The notes under the pieces were generated by a model. The model was not told the DNA's origin. It did not search any database and saw only the letters and a list, made by a program, of their open reading frames with translations. From contig NZ_LT907842.1 in NCBI RefSeq assembly GCF_900215245.1, positions 3,348,001 to 3,412,000 on the forward strand: a DNA stretch of 64,000 nt, given 5' to 3'. A program made the translations under genes and the position numbers. The stretch comes from Pseudomonas fluorescens (GTDB lineage Bacteria; Pseudomonadota; Gammaproteobacteria; Pseudomonadales; Pseudomonadaceae). This document shows positions 1 to 9,600 of the stretch, one piece after another. Position 1 is the stretch's first letter, and the number at the start of each line of letters is the position of its first letter.

Positions 1-4
1 GTAA

Positions 5-30
5 CAATAAAAACCCAGAGGTTTTTATTG
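5..30 (-). terminator. Hairpin downstream of lptB
   Basis: An 11-bp perfect inverted repeat (5-15 paired with 20-30) encloses the loop CAGA. The stem is AT-rich and carries T-rich or A-rich tracts on both sides. It sits just past the lptB stop codon, so it may be a weak terminator or an RNA-processing hairpin before the next gene to the left, which is usually rpoN in Pseudomonas. That neighbour is outside the window and is inferred. Confidence 0.55.
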
Positions 31-70
31 ACTCCCGCGCGCTTTGGCGAACGGCCAGACACCACAGTGC

Positions 71-796
71 TTACAGGCGGAACTCGTGGCCCAGGTACAC
101 TTCCTTGACCAGTTCGTTGGCCAGGATGGTGGCGGAGTCGCCTTCGGCGATCAGCTGGCCATCGTTGACGATATAAGCCGTTTCACAGATATCCAGGGTC
201 TCACGGACGTTGTGGTCGGTGATCAATACACCGATACCCTTGGCCTTGAGGTGATGGATGATCTGCTTGATATCGCCAACCGAGATCGGGTCGACACCGG
301 CGAAGGGTTCATCCAGCAGGATGAATTTCGGCGCGGTGGCCAGGGCGCGGGCGATTTCCACACGACGACGTTCACCACCGGACAAGCTCATGCCGAGGTT
401 GTCGCGGATGTGGTTGATATGGAATTCCTGCAGCAGGCTTTCCAGCTCTTTGCGGCGGCCGTCACGGTCGAGTTCCTTGCGGGTCTCGAGGATCGCCATG
501 ATGTTGTCTGCTACCGACAATTTGCGGAAGATCGACGCTTCCTGGGGAAGATAGCCGATACCTGCGCGTGCACGACCGTGCATCGGCTGGTTGCTGACGT
601 CCAGGTCGTCGATCAAGACACGGCCCTGATCCGCCTGGACCAGGCCGACAATCATATAGAAGCACGTGGTCTTGCCGGCGCCGTTGGGGCCAAGCAAGCC
701 AACGATCTGGCCGCTGTCGATCGATAAACTGACGTCGCGTACGACCTGACGGCTTTTATAAGCTTTGGCCAGATGCTGGGCTTTCAGGGTTGCCAT
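71..796 (-). CDS. lptB: LPS export ABC transporter ATP-binding protein LptB
   Basis: LptB is the cytoplasmic ATPase of the LptB2FG complex, which extracts LPS from the inner membrane and pushes it along the LptC-LptA bridge to the outer membrane. The 241-residue protein has Walker [10 protein letters not shown] (36-44), signature LSGGE (138-142), Walker B ending LLDEP (about 160-164) and the switch histidine near 195. Length matches the family. Its ATG overlaps the lptA stop by one base (TAATG), which indicates translational coupling. It is the last gene in the window of a kdsD-kdsC-lptC-lptA-lptB operon read leftward; lptF and lptG are not in this window. Confidence 0.97.
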   Translation of the reverse strand: MATLKAQHLAKAYKSRQVVRDVSLSIDSGQIVGLLGPNGAGKTTCFYMIVGLVQADQGRVLIDDLDVSNQPMHGRARAGIGYLPQEASIFRKLSVADNIMAILETRKELDRDGRRKELESLLQEFHINHIRDNLGMSLSGGERRRVEIARALATAPKFILLDEPFAGVDPISVGDIKQIIHHLKAKGIGVLITDHNVRETLDICETAYIVNDGQLIAEGDSATILANELVKEVYLGHEFRL

Positions 797-1371
797 TAGT
801 TCGCCTTCTTCGCAGCGGGGTTGGGCGCAGGCTGGGCGGCGCCTTCTTTCTGCTTCGGCTGGATAACCATGTCGATGCGCGGCTTCGGAGTGCCGATCTT
901 CGCGCCAGTGGCACGACCGGCCTGGGCGATCTGCTTCACCGTGTCATAGGTGATTTTTTCACCGTCTGTGGTGTTGCCATCGCTGCTGACAACCCTGGCC
1001 TGGTCGATCAGGATGATGCGATTCTGCTGGGCGTGGTACTGGATGGTCCTGCCATAGCCCTTGATCGGGGCTGGGTCCGTAGCCGCCTGCTTCTGTTCGA
1101 AGTAAGCCAGGTTGCCCACCGAGGTCACCACGTCAATGTCGCCACCCGGCGTACGCGTGAGCGTCACCGTGTTGCCGGTGATTTTCATCGAGCCTTGGGT
1201 GATGATCACGGCGCCTGTATAGGTCGCAACACCTTGCTTGTCATCCAACTGAGCGTCGTCAGCCTGAATGTGGATCGGTTGCTGGCTATCGTTCGGCAGA
1301 GCCCAGGCGCTCACGCTTCCCAGTGCTGCGCCCAGACCGAGCAAAATAGGGAGGGTTTTAACGAGCCTCAT
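796..1371 (-). CDS. lptA: Periplasmic LPS transport protein LptA
   Basis: LptA polymerises into the periplasmic beta-jellyroll bridge that carries LPS from LptC to LptD. The 191-residue product has a signal peptide (hydrophobic core about residues 8-20, likely cleavage after the AWA at 22-24). A beta-rich OstA/LptA domain containing [15 protein letters not shown] follows, then an Ala/Pro/Lys-rich tail. The start lies inside the lptC 3' end (14-base overlap), and the stop overlaps the lptB start. This supports one polycistronic message. Confidence 0.95.
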   Translation of the reverse strand: MRLVKTLPILLGLGAALGSVSAWALPNDSQQPIHIQADDAQLDDKQGVATYTGAVIITQGSMKITGNTVTLTRTPGGDIDVVTSVGNLAYFEQKQAATDPAPIKGYGRTIQYHAQQNRIILIDQARVVSSDGNTTDGEKITYDTVKQIAQAGRATGAKIGTPKPRIDMVIQPKQKEGAAQPAPNPAAKKAN

Positions 1372-1930
1372 ACTGTCCTCTTACGTTCGATAGCAGGTGT
1401 ATCCTGCTTTCTTTCAAATACGCTTTCATTCCCTTGCCAGTCGATACACCGCCAGCGCCGTCGATTCTAACGTCTTGCTCGGTCTGCGCATATTGCTGTT
1501 GTGGGAAAACGGTCATGCGACTACTGGTAATAATGGTGTCGCGCTTCTTCTCGTCAGTACGTGCAACACGTACCGAGTCGATCAGTTCTACCTGGGTACC
1601 GTCCGAGTTGACTTCGCCATGCTTGCTGGTGACGTGCCACGGGTAGTCGGTGCCCTTGTAGAGATTCAGGTCGGGATTGGTCAGCAGGCTGACGTCCGTA
1701 GCCTTGAGGTTCTCAACTTTATCGGCGGTCATATCGTACTGAACCTTGCCATCAGGCAGGAACTGTATGGTATGGGCGTTGAGAGCGTAATAGGCGATAG
1801 CACTTTCGTCGACGGCCACTACAGGCTTGTCGAGAAAGCGCTCCGGGCTGATATTCCAGTAGCCCACCGCCAGGAACAGCGCGGCGATGACCCCGAATAG
1901 CAGGAAGTTGCGAATCTTTTTGCTCAGCAT
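1358..1930 (-). CDS. lptC: LPS export protein LptC
   Basis: LptC is a bitopic inner-membrane protein that receives LPS from LptB2FG and passes it to LptA. The 190-residue product has one N-terminal transmembrane helix (about residues 8-27) and a periplasmic jellyroll domain. That is the expected LptC layout and length. It lies 8 bases after kdsC and overlaps lptA. Sequence conservation of LptC is low, so the call rests on topology, size and the diagnostic gene order. Confidence 0.93.
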   Translation of the reverse strand: MLSKKIRNFLLFGVIAALFLAVGYWNISPERFLDKPVVAVDESAIAYYALNAHTIQFLPDGKVQYDMTADKVENLKATDVSLLTNPDLNLYKGTDYPWHVTSKHGEVNSDGTQVELIDSVRVARTDEKKRDTIITSSRMTVFPQQQYAQTEQDVRIDGAGGVSTGKGMKAYLKESRIHLLSNVRGQYEAR

Positions 1931-1938
1931 AAAACGCT

Positions 1939-2463
1939 CTATAGGTAGGCGGCGTGGGCCGCTTCAAGACTGCCCTGGGCACGCAGGATCAATTCGCAGA
2001 ACTCGCGGGCGGCACCCTCACCGCCACGTGCGGTCGTGATGCCATGGGCGTGTTCGCGAACAAAAGCCGCCGCATTGGCGACGGCCATGCCCAGGCCCAC
2101 CCGGCGAATAACCGGCAGGTCAGGCAGATCGTCACCCAGATAGGCAACGTGCTCATAGCTTAGGTTGAGTTGGCCAAGAAGCTCGTCCAGAACCACCAGT
2201 TTATCCTCGCGGCCCTGATACAGGTAAGGAATCCCCAGGTTTTGTGCGCGGCGTTCCACAACCGGTGTCTTTCGACCACTGATAATGGCTGTTTGCACAC
2301 CGGCGGCCATCAACATTTTGATGCCCTGGCCGTCGAGTGTGTTGAAGGTCTTGAATTCGCTGCCATCTTCGAGAAAGTACAGGCGGCCATCGGTCAGCAC
2401 GCCATCAACGTCGAAAATCGCCAATTTGATGTTTTTACCGCGTTGCAACAGGTCGCTGGTCAT
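1939..2463 (-). CDS. kdsC: 3-deoxy-D-manno-octulosonate 8-phosphate phosphatase KdsC
   Basis: KdsC hydrolyses Kdo-8-phosphate to Kdo and phosphate, a step in LPS inner-core sugar synthesis. It is a small HAD-superfamily enzyme of 174 residues without a cap domain. The nucleophile motif DVDGVLTDG lies near residues 18-26, a Ser/Lys motif (IISGRK) in the middle, and the acidic motif GDDLPD near 110-115. It starts directly after the kdsD stop codon with no gap, which fits coupled translation of two successive Kdo-pathway enzymes. Confidence 0.96.
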   Translation of the reverse strand: MTSDLLQRGKNIKLAIFDVDGVLTDGRLYFLEDGSEFKTFNTLDGQGIKMLMAAGVQTAIISGRKTPVVERRAQNLGIPYLYQGREDKLVVLDELLGQLNLSYEHVAYLGDDLPDLPVIRRVGLGMAVANAAAFVREHAHGITTARGGEGAAREFCELILRAQGSLEAAHAAYL

Positions 2464-3438
2464 TTACATCACTCCCGCACGCAGCAAGTCGTGCATGTTC
2501 AGGGCGCCAATCGGGCGGTCGTCGCTATTGACCACCACCAGCGCGCCAATCTTGTGGTCTTCCATGATCTTCAGCGCTTCGGCGGCAAGCATCTCGGGGC
2601 GTGCAGTCTTGCCGTGTGGCGTCATGACCGCATCAATAGTGGCGGTGTGGATATCGATCGTGCGGTCCAGGGTGCGGCGCAGGTCGCCGTCGGTGAATAC
2701 CCCGGCCAAACGCCCATCAGCCTCCAGGATCACGGTCATGCCCAGGCCTTTGCGGGTCATTTCCATCAGCGCGTCCTTCAGCAAGGTGCCGCGCTGCACG
2801 TGAGGCAACTCGTCGCCCGAATGCATGACGTTTTCCACTTTGAGCAGCAGTCGACGACCCAGGGCGCCGCCCGGGTGCGAAAACGCGAAGTCCTCAGCGG
2901 TAAAGCCGCGCGCTTCCAGCAGGGCCACGGCCAGGGCATCGCCCATGACCAGCGCGGCGGTGGTGGAGGAGGTCGGTGCCAGGTTCAACGGGCAGGCCTC
3001 GTGGGCAACGTGAACATTCAGGTTCACTTCGGCAGCCTTGGCCAGCGTCGACTCCGGATTGCCGGTGAGGCTGATCATTTTAATGCCCAGACGCTTGATC
3101 AGCGGCAGCAGGGTCACGATTTCGTTGGTGGTGCCGGAGTTAGACAGTGCCAGGATGATGTCATCCTTGGTGATCATGCCCATGTCGCCGTGGCTGGCTT
3201 CGGCCGGGTGCACGAAAAAAGCCGTGGTCCCGGTACTTGCCAGGGTGGCGGCGATCTTGTTGCCGACGTGGCCGGATTTGCCCATGCCGACCACGACAAC
3301 GCGGCCCTTGCTGGCCAGAATCATCTCGCATGCACGTACGAAATCTGCGTCGATATGGGCCAGCAAACCTTCTACGGCTTCAAGCTCGAGGCGGATGGTG
3401 CGTTGTGCGGATTGAATAAGCTCGCTGGATTGGCTCAT
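2464..3438 (-). CDS. kdsD: Arabinose-5-phosphate isomerase KdsD
   Basis: KdsD interconverts D-ribulose-5-phosphate and D-arabinose-5-phosphate, the first committed step to Kdo. The 324-residue protein has an N-terminal SIS sugar-isomerase domain (about residues 40-175, with GMGKSGHVGNK and a Ser-rich SNSGTTNE motif). Two C-terminal CBS domains follow (about 205-324). This is the standard KdsD/GutQ architecture. It is the first gene of the leftward LPS operon and diverges from mlaF across a 299-bp gap. Confidence 0.96.
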   Translation of the reverse strand: MSQSSELIQSAQRTIRLELEAVEGLLAHIDADFVRACEMILASKGRVVVVGMGKSGHVGNKIAATLASTGTTAFFVHPAEASHGDMGMITKDDIILALSNSGTTNEIVTLLPLIKRLGIKMISLTGNPESTLAKAAEVNLNVHVAHEACPLNLAPTSSTTAALVMGDALAVALLEARGFTAEDFAFSHPGGALGRRLLLKVENVMHSGDELPHVQRGTLLKDALMEMTRKGLGMTVILEADGRLAGVFTDGDLRRTLDRTIDIHTATIDAVMTPHGKTARPEMLAAEALKIMEDHKIGALVVVNSDDRPIGALNMHDLLRAGVM

Positions 3439-3472
3439 GTCTTAAATCGTATAGCCTGACGAAAAGGCGGCG

Positions 3473-3478
3473 ATTATA
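3473..3478 (-). promoter_or_regulatory. Candidate -10 element for the kdsD operon
   Basis: The minus strand reads a perfect TATAAT here, about 35 bases upstream of the kdsD ATG. No good -35 hexamer lies at 17-18 bp, so activator dependence is possible. The element is inside the arms of a 10-bp inverted repeat (AGCCTGACGA at 3453-3462, complement at 3508-3517). Confidence 0.4.
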
Positions 3479-3596
3479 GCGGTAATGATCAATTCCCTCA
3501 CGCTAGTTCGTCAGGCTTTATTCGGCAGGTGCCTGAGTTTCATGCTCGGCAGCGTTTTTTTCCCTGTCCCGAATCTGAACGAGGGCTGTTCCGGCC

Positions 3597-3626
3597 TTGG
3601 GGGCTCTGCACCAGCAGTGATATAGT
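3597..3626 (+). promoter_or_regulatory. Candidate sigma70 promoter for the mla operon
   Basis: TTGGGG at 3597-3602 and TATAGT at 3621-3626 are separated by 18 bp, placing a start site about 105 bases before mlaF. The -35 match is moderate, so the call is tentative. A strong ribosome-binding site (AAGGAG) precedes the mlaF ATG. Confidence 0.3.
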
Positions 3627-3737
3627 TCGCCGCCAGTTCGGTCCGCCCAACCCATGGCGCTAACTATTGCACATACGTTGCAAACGAAAGTCGCATACAT
3701 GGTGTCTGAGTGAAAGGCTGCATCCCAAGGAGATTAG

Positions 3738-4547
3738 ATGAGTGCCGATAACGCCTACGCGGTCGAGCTGAAGGGCCTTACCTTCAAGCGCGGGACGCGC
3801 AGCATCTTCAATAACGTCGATATTCGCATTCCCCGCGGCAAGGTCACGGGCATCATGGGGCCTTCCGGTTGCGGCAAGACCACACTGTTGCGTCTGATGG
3901 GCATGCAATTGCGTCCCAGCGCCGGCGAAGTGTGGGTCAACGGTCAGAACCTGCCGACATTGTCGCGCAGCGATCTGTTCGATGCGCGCAAGCACATGGG
4001 AGTGCTGTTCCAGAGTGGCGCACTGTTCACCGACCTCGACGTGTTCGAAAACGTGGCGTTTCCGCTGCGGGTGCACACCCAGCTGTCAGATGAAATGATT
4101 CGTGACATTGTCTTGTTGAAACTGCAGGCCGTGGGCCTTCGTGGTGCCGTCGACCTGATGCCTGACGAGTTGTCGGGCGGCATGAAGCGTCGTGTCGCCC
4201 TGGCGCGAGCCATCGCCCTCGATCCGCAGATCCTCATGTATGACGAGCCGTTCGTGGGCCAGGACCCGATCGCCATGGGCGTGCTGGTGCGCCTGATTCG
4301 CCTGCTCAACGATGCGTTGGGGATCACCAGTATCGTGGTGTCGCACGACCTGGCCGAAACCGCGAGCATTGCCGACTACCTTTATGTAGTCGGCGATGGT
4401 CAGGTGCTGGGGCAGGGCACGCCTGAAGAGCTGATGAACGCTGACAACCCGCGCATTCGCCAATTCATGACCGGCGATCCCGATGGCCCGGTGCCTTTTC
4501 ATTTTCCGGCAGCGGACTACCGCTCAGATCTTCTGGGGAAGCGCTGA
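3738..4547 (+). CDS. mlaF: Phospholipid transport ABC ATPase MlaF (Ttg2A)
   Basis: MlaF powers the MlaFEDB inner-membrane complex, which moves phospholipids between the inner membrane and periplasmic MlaC to maintain outer-membrane asymmetry. The 269-residue protein has Walker A GPSGCGKTT (41-49), signature LSGGMK (145-150) and Walker B LMYDEPF (166-172). The C-terminal extension is typical of MlaF, where it contacts the MlaB STAS protein. It is the first gene of mlaFEDCB and its stop overlaps the mlaE start (TGATG). In Pseudomonas the operon is also called ttg2, a name linked to solvent tolerance. Confidence 0.97.
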   Translation: MSADNAYAVELKGLTFKRGTRSIFNNVDIRIPRGKVTGIMGPSGCGKTTLLRLMGMQLRPSAGEVWVNGQNLPTLSRSDLFDARKHMGVLFQSGALFTDLDVFENVAFPLRVHTQLSDEMIRDIVLLKLQAVGLRGAVDLMPDELSGGMKRRVALARAIALDPQILMYDEPFVGQDPIAMGVLVRLIRLLNDALGITSIVVSHDLAETASIADYLYVVGDGQVLGQGTPEELMNADNPRIRQFMTGDPDGPVPFHFPAADYRSDLLGKR

Positions 4548-5344
4548 TGCGCAAGACATCTTTAATCGAGAAGGTTCGCCTTTTCGGTCGCTCCGGTATC
4601 GACTTGGTCGAAGTGCTGGGGCGTTCGACGATTTTCCTGTTTCATGCATTGCTTGGTCGCGGCGGGATTGGCGGTGGCTTCGGCCTGCTGCTCAAGCAGC
4701 TGCACTCGGTGGGCGTGATGTCCCTGGTCATCATCGTGGTTTCCGGGATTTTCATCGGCATGGTGCTGGCTTTGCAGGGGTTCAACATCCTCTCCAGCTA
4801 CGGTTCGGAGCAGGCTGTGGGGCAGATGGTCGCCCTGACGCTGTTGCGCGAACTCGGCCCGGTGGTCACCGCCTTGCTGTTTGCCGGGCGCGCGGGTTCC
4901 GCGTTGACTGCCGAAATCGGCAACATGAAGTCCACCGAGCAGTTGTCCAGCCTGGAAATGATCGGCGTGGACCCGCTCAAGTATATTGTTGCGCCGCGCC
5001 TGTGGGCCGGCTTCATTTCCCTGCCACTGCTGGCGATGATTTTCAGCGTGGTGGGCATCTGGGGCGGTTCGTGGGTGGCGGTTGACTGGTTGGGCGTCTA
5101 TGACGGCTCTTACTGGGGCAACATGCAAAACAGCGTGACCTTCAGTGGCGACGTGCTCAACGGCATCATAAAGAGCATCGTCTTCGCCTTTGTAGTGACC
5201 TGGATCGCCGTATTCCAAGGCTATGACTGTGAGCCCACTTCAGAAGGGATCAGTCGCGCCACCACCAAGACCGTTGTGTACGCCTCGCTGGCAGTACTGG
5301 GCCTTGACTTCATTTTGACCGCCTTGATGTTTGGAGATTTCTGA
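4547..5344 (+). CDS. mlaE: Phospholipid transport permease MlaE (Ttg2B)
   Basis: MlaE is the dimeric membrane permease of the Mla ABC transporter. The 265-residue protein shows about five to six hydrophobic segments and the MlaE-family core, including the stretch LLRELGPVVTALLFAGRAGS and the EIGNMKSTEQ loop. Length is standard. It overlaps mlaF upstream and mlaD downstream by a base each, so the three subunits are translated in a coupled series. Confidence 0.96.
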   Translation: MRKTSLIEKVRLFGRSGIDLVEVLGRSTIFLFHALLGRGGIGGGFGLLLKQLHSVGVMSLVIIVVSGIFIGMVLALQGFNILSSYGSEQAVGQMVALTLLRELGPVVTALLFAGRAGSALTAEIGNMKSTEQLSSLEMIGVDPLKYIVAPRLWAGFISLPLLAMIFSVVGIWGGSWVAVDWLGVYDGSYWGNMQNSVTFSGDVLNGIIKSIVFAFVVTWIAVFQGYDCEPTSEGISRATTKTVVYASLAVLGLDFILTALMFGDF

Positions 5345-5811
5345 TGCAAAACCGCACTGTGGAAATCGGTGTCGGCCTTTTCTTGCTGGCTGGCATCCTG
5401 GCTTTACTGTTACTGGCCCTGCGAGTCAGCGGCCTTTCGGCCAGCCCCACCGCCGACACTTATAAACTTTACGCGTACTTCGATAATATTGCCGGTTTGA
5501 CTGTCAGAGCTAAAGTGACCATGGCCGGTGTAACCATCGGCAAGGTCACGGCAATCGATCTGGATCGCGACAGCTTCACCGGCCGAGTGACCATGCAAGT
5601 CGACAAGAAGGTAGATAACCTGCCGACTGACTCGACTGCATCTATTCTCACTGCGGGTCTGCTGGGCGAGAAGTACATCGGTGTCAGCGTGGGCGGGGAA
5701 ACAGCCCTGCTCAAGGATGGTTCGACAATCCACGACACACAGTCGTCGTTGGTGCTTGAAGACCTGATCGGTAAATTCCTGCTCAATACGGTCAATAAAG
5801 ACGCCAAATGA
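5344..5811 (+). CDS. mlaD: MCE-domain lipid-binding protein MlaD (Ttg2C)
   Basis: MlaD forms the hexameric periplasmic ring on top of MlaFE through which lipids pass. The 155-residue product has one N-terminal membrane helix (about residues 7-27) and a single MCE domain starting near residue 38 (YKLYAYFDNIAGL), with GVTIGKV and GLLGEKYIGVSVGG motifs. This single-MCE form contrasts with the triple-MCE PqiB encoded at 37448-39097. Confidence 0.96.
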   Translation: MQNRTVEIGVGLFLLAGILALLLLALRVSGLSASPTADTYKLYAYFDNIAGLTVRAKVTMAGVTIGKVTAIDLDRDSFTGRVTMQVDKKVDNLPTDSTASILTAGLLGEKYIGVSVGGETALLKDGSTIHDTQSSLVLEDLIGKFLLNTVNKDAK

Positions 5812-5822
5812 GGAACCTGTTC

Positions 5823-6473
5823 ATGATCTCTACCTTGCGACGTGGCCTGCTGGTGCTGCTTGCAGCGCTGCCGCTGATGGCCAACGCGGCGGGTTCTGCG
5901 CACGATCTGGTGCAGGACACGACCAACAAGATGTTGGCTGACCTGACTGCCAACAAAGAGCAGTACAAACAAGACCCGACCAGGTTTTACGAAGCACTGA
6001 ATACCATTGTGGGCCCGGTGGTCGATGCCGAAGGCATTTCCCGCAGCATCATGACGGTCAAGTATTCGCGCAAGGCTACCCCTGCGCAAATGCAGACATT
6101 CCAGGAAAACTTCAAGAAGGGCCTGTTCCAGTTCTACGGCAACGCCCTGCTGGAGTACAACAATCAAGGCATTACCGTCGCCCCAGCCGGGGATGAGTCG
6201 GGTGATCGCACCAGCGTTAACATGAGCGTCAAAGGCAACAACGGCGCCATCTACCCTGTGCAGTACACGCTGGAGAAGGTCAACGGCGAGTGGAAGCTGC
6301 GTAACGTGATCATCAACGGTATCAACATCGGCAAGCTGTTCCGCGATCAGTTCGCCGACGCCATGCAGCGCAATGGCAACAACCTGGACAAGACCATTAA
6401 TGGTTGGGCCGGTGAAGTCGCCAAAGCCAAAGAAGAAACCGACAAACAAGCTGCCGGGAAGCCTGCGCAATGA
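5823..6473 (+). CDS. mlaC: Periplasmic phospholipid-binding protein MlaC (Ttg2D)
   Basis: MlaC shuttles phospholipid between the outer-membrane MlaA-porin complex and MlaFEDB. The start at 5823 is preferred because AGGAA sits 8 bases upstream and the resulting 216-residue protein begins with a clean signal peptide (cleavage near ANA). An in-frame ATG at 5808 would add five residues and overlap the mlaD stop. The mature part is a Tol2/MlaC fold with the conserved YRKATPAQMQTFQENFKK-like region (SRKATPAQ here). Confidence 0.94.
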   Translation: MISTLRRGLLVLLAALPLMANAAGSAHDLVQDTTNKMLADLTANKEQYKQDPTRFYEALNTIVGPVVDAEGISRSIMTVKYSRKATPAQMQTFQENFKKGLFQFYGNALLEYNNQGITVAPAGDESGDRTSVNMSVKGNNGAIYPVQYTLEKVNGEWKLRNVIINGINIGKLFRDQFADAMQRNGNNLDKTINGWAGEVAKAKEETDKQAAGKPAQ

Positions 6474-6775
6474 CCGAGTCGGCTGTTCGTCTTGGCGACG
6501 CCGGCGAGTTGTTCCTCAGTGGCGTGCTGGATTACCGCTCCGGGCCTGACCTGCGCAAGCAGGGTCAGGCGCTGATCAAGTCCAGCGCGGCACCTGCGCT
6601 GGTGCTTGATTGCTCGGCGGTGACCAAGTCCAGCAGCGTCGGCCTGTCGTTGCTGCTGTGCTTCATTCGTGATGCCGAAGCGGCCAGTAAGCCGGTCAGT
6701 ATTCGTGCCTTGCCCGACGACATGCGTGAAATTGCGCAGGTTTCCGGTCTGACCGAGCTGTTGGCGCATCCTTAA
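6470..6775 (+). CDS. mlaB: STAS-domain protein MlaB
   Basis: MlaB is the small cytoplasmic STAS subunit that binds MlaF and is needed for transporter assembly and activity. The 101-residue protein is a single STAS domain with VLDCSAVTKSSSVGLSLLL, which contains the loop and helix that would face MlaF. It overlaps mlaC by four bases (ATGA) and is followed by a terminator, so it closes the operon. Confidence 0.93.
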   Translation: MTESAVRLGDAGELFLSGVLDYRSGPDLRKQGQALIKSSAAPALVLDCSAVTKSSSVGLSLLLCFIRDAEAASKPVSIRALPDDMREIAQVSGLTELLAHP

Positions 6776-6790
6776 TACACATTATTAAAG

Positions 6791-6843
6791 AAGCCCCCCG
6801 TCAGAGTCCTGCTATGCGGGGTTCGCAGGCGCGGGGCTTTTTT
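6791..6843 (+). terminator. Rho-independent terminator after mlaB
   Basis: The stem AAGCCCC (6791-6797) pairs with GGGGCTT (6833-6839), with internal GC-rich pairing in the loop, and is followed by a run of T residues. It begins about 15 bases after the mlaB stop and separates the mla operon from ibaG-murA. Confidence 0.85.
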
Positions 6844-6889
6844 GTATGATGTGCGACCCGTGCGCACTGGGCGCCGATAGAGGTTGAGC

Positions 6890-8418
<1,529 letters not shown>

Positions 8419-8429
8419 TTCCCGCTGCA

Positions 8430-8486
8430 CGGGCGCAGGGATGCGCCCGCACGGGGTGTGCACGCGTATTAACGCTTGCGCACCCC
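8430..8486 (+). other. Two consecutive hairpins in the murA-hisG gap
   Basis: An 8-bp perfect stem with a GGGA loop (8430-8437 with 8442-8449) is followed by a 15-bp stem with 13 matches and an ATTA loop (8453-8467 with 8472-8486). Neither is followed by a T run, so they are not classic intrinsic terminators. They may terminate weakly, stabilise an mRNA end or affect hisG expression. Confidence 0.5.
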
Positions 8487-8586
8487 GGCCGAATTTGTTT
8501 CAAATCGAGGCTGTAATGGCCTCGATCTGTGTCTGGCGCCGTTTGCGACCGGACAGCAATAGCCTGATGAAGGACTGACGTTTCCC

Positions 8587-9222
8587 ATGTTGACCATCGC
8601 ATTGTCCAAGGGCCGCATCCTTGACGACACTTTGCCGCTTCTGGCTGAAGCGGGCATCGTGCCGACCGAGAATCCGGACAAGAGCCGCAAGCTGATCATC
8701 CCCACGACCCAGGACGACGTTCGCCTGCTGATCGTGCGGGCTACCGACGTGCCGACCTACGTTGAACATGGCGCAGCCGACCTCGGTGTCGCCGGCAAAG
8801 ACGTGCTGATGGAGTACGGTGGCCAGGGCCTTTACGAGCCGCTGGACCTGCGTATTGCCCTGTGCAAGCTGATGACCGCCGGCCGTGTCGGTGACGTCGA
8901 GCCCAAAGGCCGCCTGCGCGTGGCGACCAAGTTCGTCAACGTCGCCAAGCGCTACTACGCGGAACAAGGCCGTCAGGTCGACATCATCAAGCTTTACGGC
9001 TCGATGGAGCTGGCGCCGCTGATCGGCCTGGCCGACAAGATTATCGACGTGGTCGACACCGGCAACACGCTGCGTGCCAACGGTCTAGAGCCTCAGGATT
9101 TCATTGCCGACATCAGCTCTCGCCTGATCGTCAACAAAGCTTCAATGAAAATGCAACACGCCCGTATCCAGGCGTTGATCGACACCCTGCGCAAGGCAGT
9201 GGAGTCTCGACACCGCGGTTGA
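8587..9222 (+). CDS. hisG: ATP phosphoribosyltransferase catalytic subunit HisG (short form)
   Basis: HisG condenses ATP with PRPP in the first step of histidine synthesis. At 211 residues this is the short HisG_S form, which lacks the C-terminal regulatory domain and needs HisZ as partner. The sequence has the N-terminal [15 protein letters not shown] motif and the PRPP-binding [14 protein letters not shown] region near 158-171. No hisZ lies in this window; in Pseudomonas it is usually elsewhere, near purA (established knowledge). Confidence 0.96.
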   Translation: MLTIALSKGRILDDTLPLLAEAGIVPTENPDKSRKLIIPTTQDDVRLLIVRATDVPTYVEHGAADLGVAGKDVLMEYGGQGLYEPLDLRIALCKLMTAGRVGDVEPKGRLRVATKFVNVAKRYYAEQGRQVDIIKLYGSMELAPLIGLADKIIDVVDTGNTLRANGLEPQDFIADISSRLIVNKASMKMQHARIQALIDTLRKAVESRHRG

Positions 9223-9305
9223 CCCGCCTGCGCGGCCTCAGGTCGCGCCCGTCTATCCGCCTCATAGCCAGAGTTCTCAGGTGCCCAAGCGGAAACGACT
9301 GCTGG

Positions 9306-9560
9306 GAAGGTGCGCTGACGTTCAATAACGAATCGCGCCTTACCCCAAAAGGCAACTTATGTTAGTAGAAGATTCTTTTTCAATAATTAGCGACGCGTAG
9401 CAGTCTGCCGTTTGAGGTAAGGCCCTGCGAGTTGGCACTGTGGTTGCGCCATGCTGCGTTGCGAGACTTGGTAAGGAAATAACTCTTCCCAGCGTCCCGC
9501 ACCTTGCCTGGCTTAACCACAGTGTCAACGCGCTTCGTTATTGAACGTCAGCGCACCTTC
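9306..9560. repeat. 255-bp nested inverted-repeat element between hisG and hisD
   Basis: A 27-bp perfect terminal inverted repeat (9306-9332 with 9534-9560) encloses two further inverted repeats: arm 1 at 9337-9354 with 9406-9423 (16 of 18 matching) and arm 2 at 9431-9450 with 9510-9529 (16 of 20). The gaps between the stems are only 4, 7 and 4 bases, so a transcript or single strand could fold as a compact three-way junction. No coding sequence is apparent. It resembles a MITE or a dispersed structured repeat inserted in the his operon; no clear target-site duplication was seen. Flanking 11-mers at 9276-9286 and 9561-9571 are also complementary at 10 of 11 positions. Confidence 0.75.
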
Positions 9561-9600
9561 GGGCGCCTGAGTTTTTGCCAATTCTATTGAGGCCCTCGCT

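Noticed and set aside
2170..3459. A 429-codon open frame antisense to kdsD and kdsC
   Set aside because: It shadows two well-supported enzymes and lacks a family match or initiation signals.
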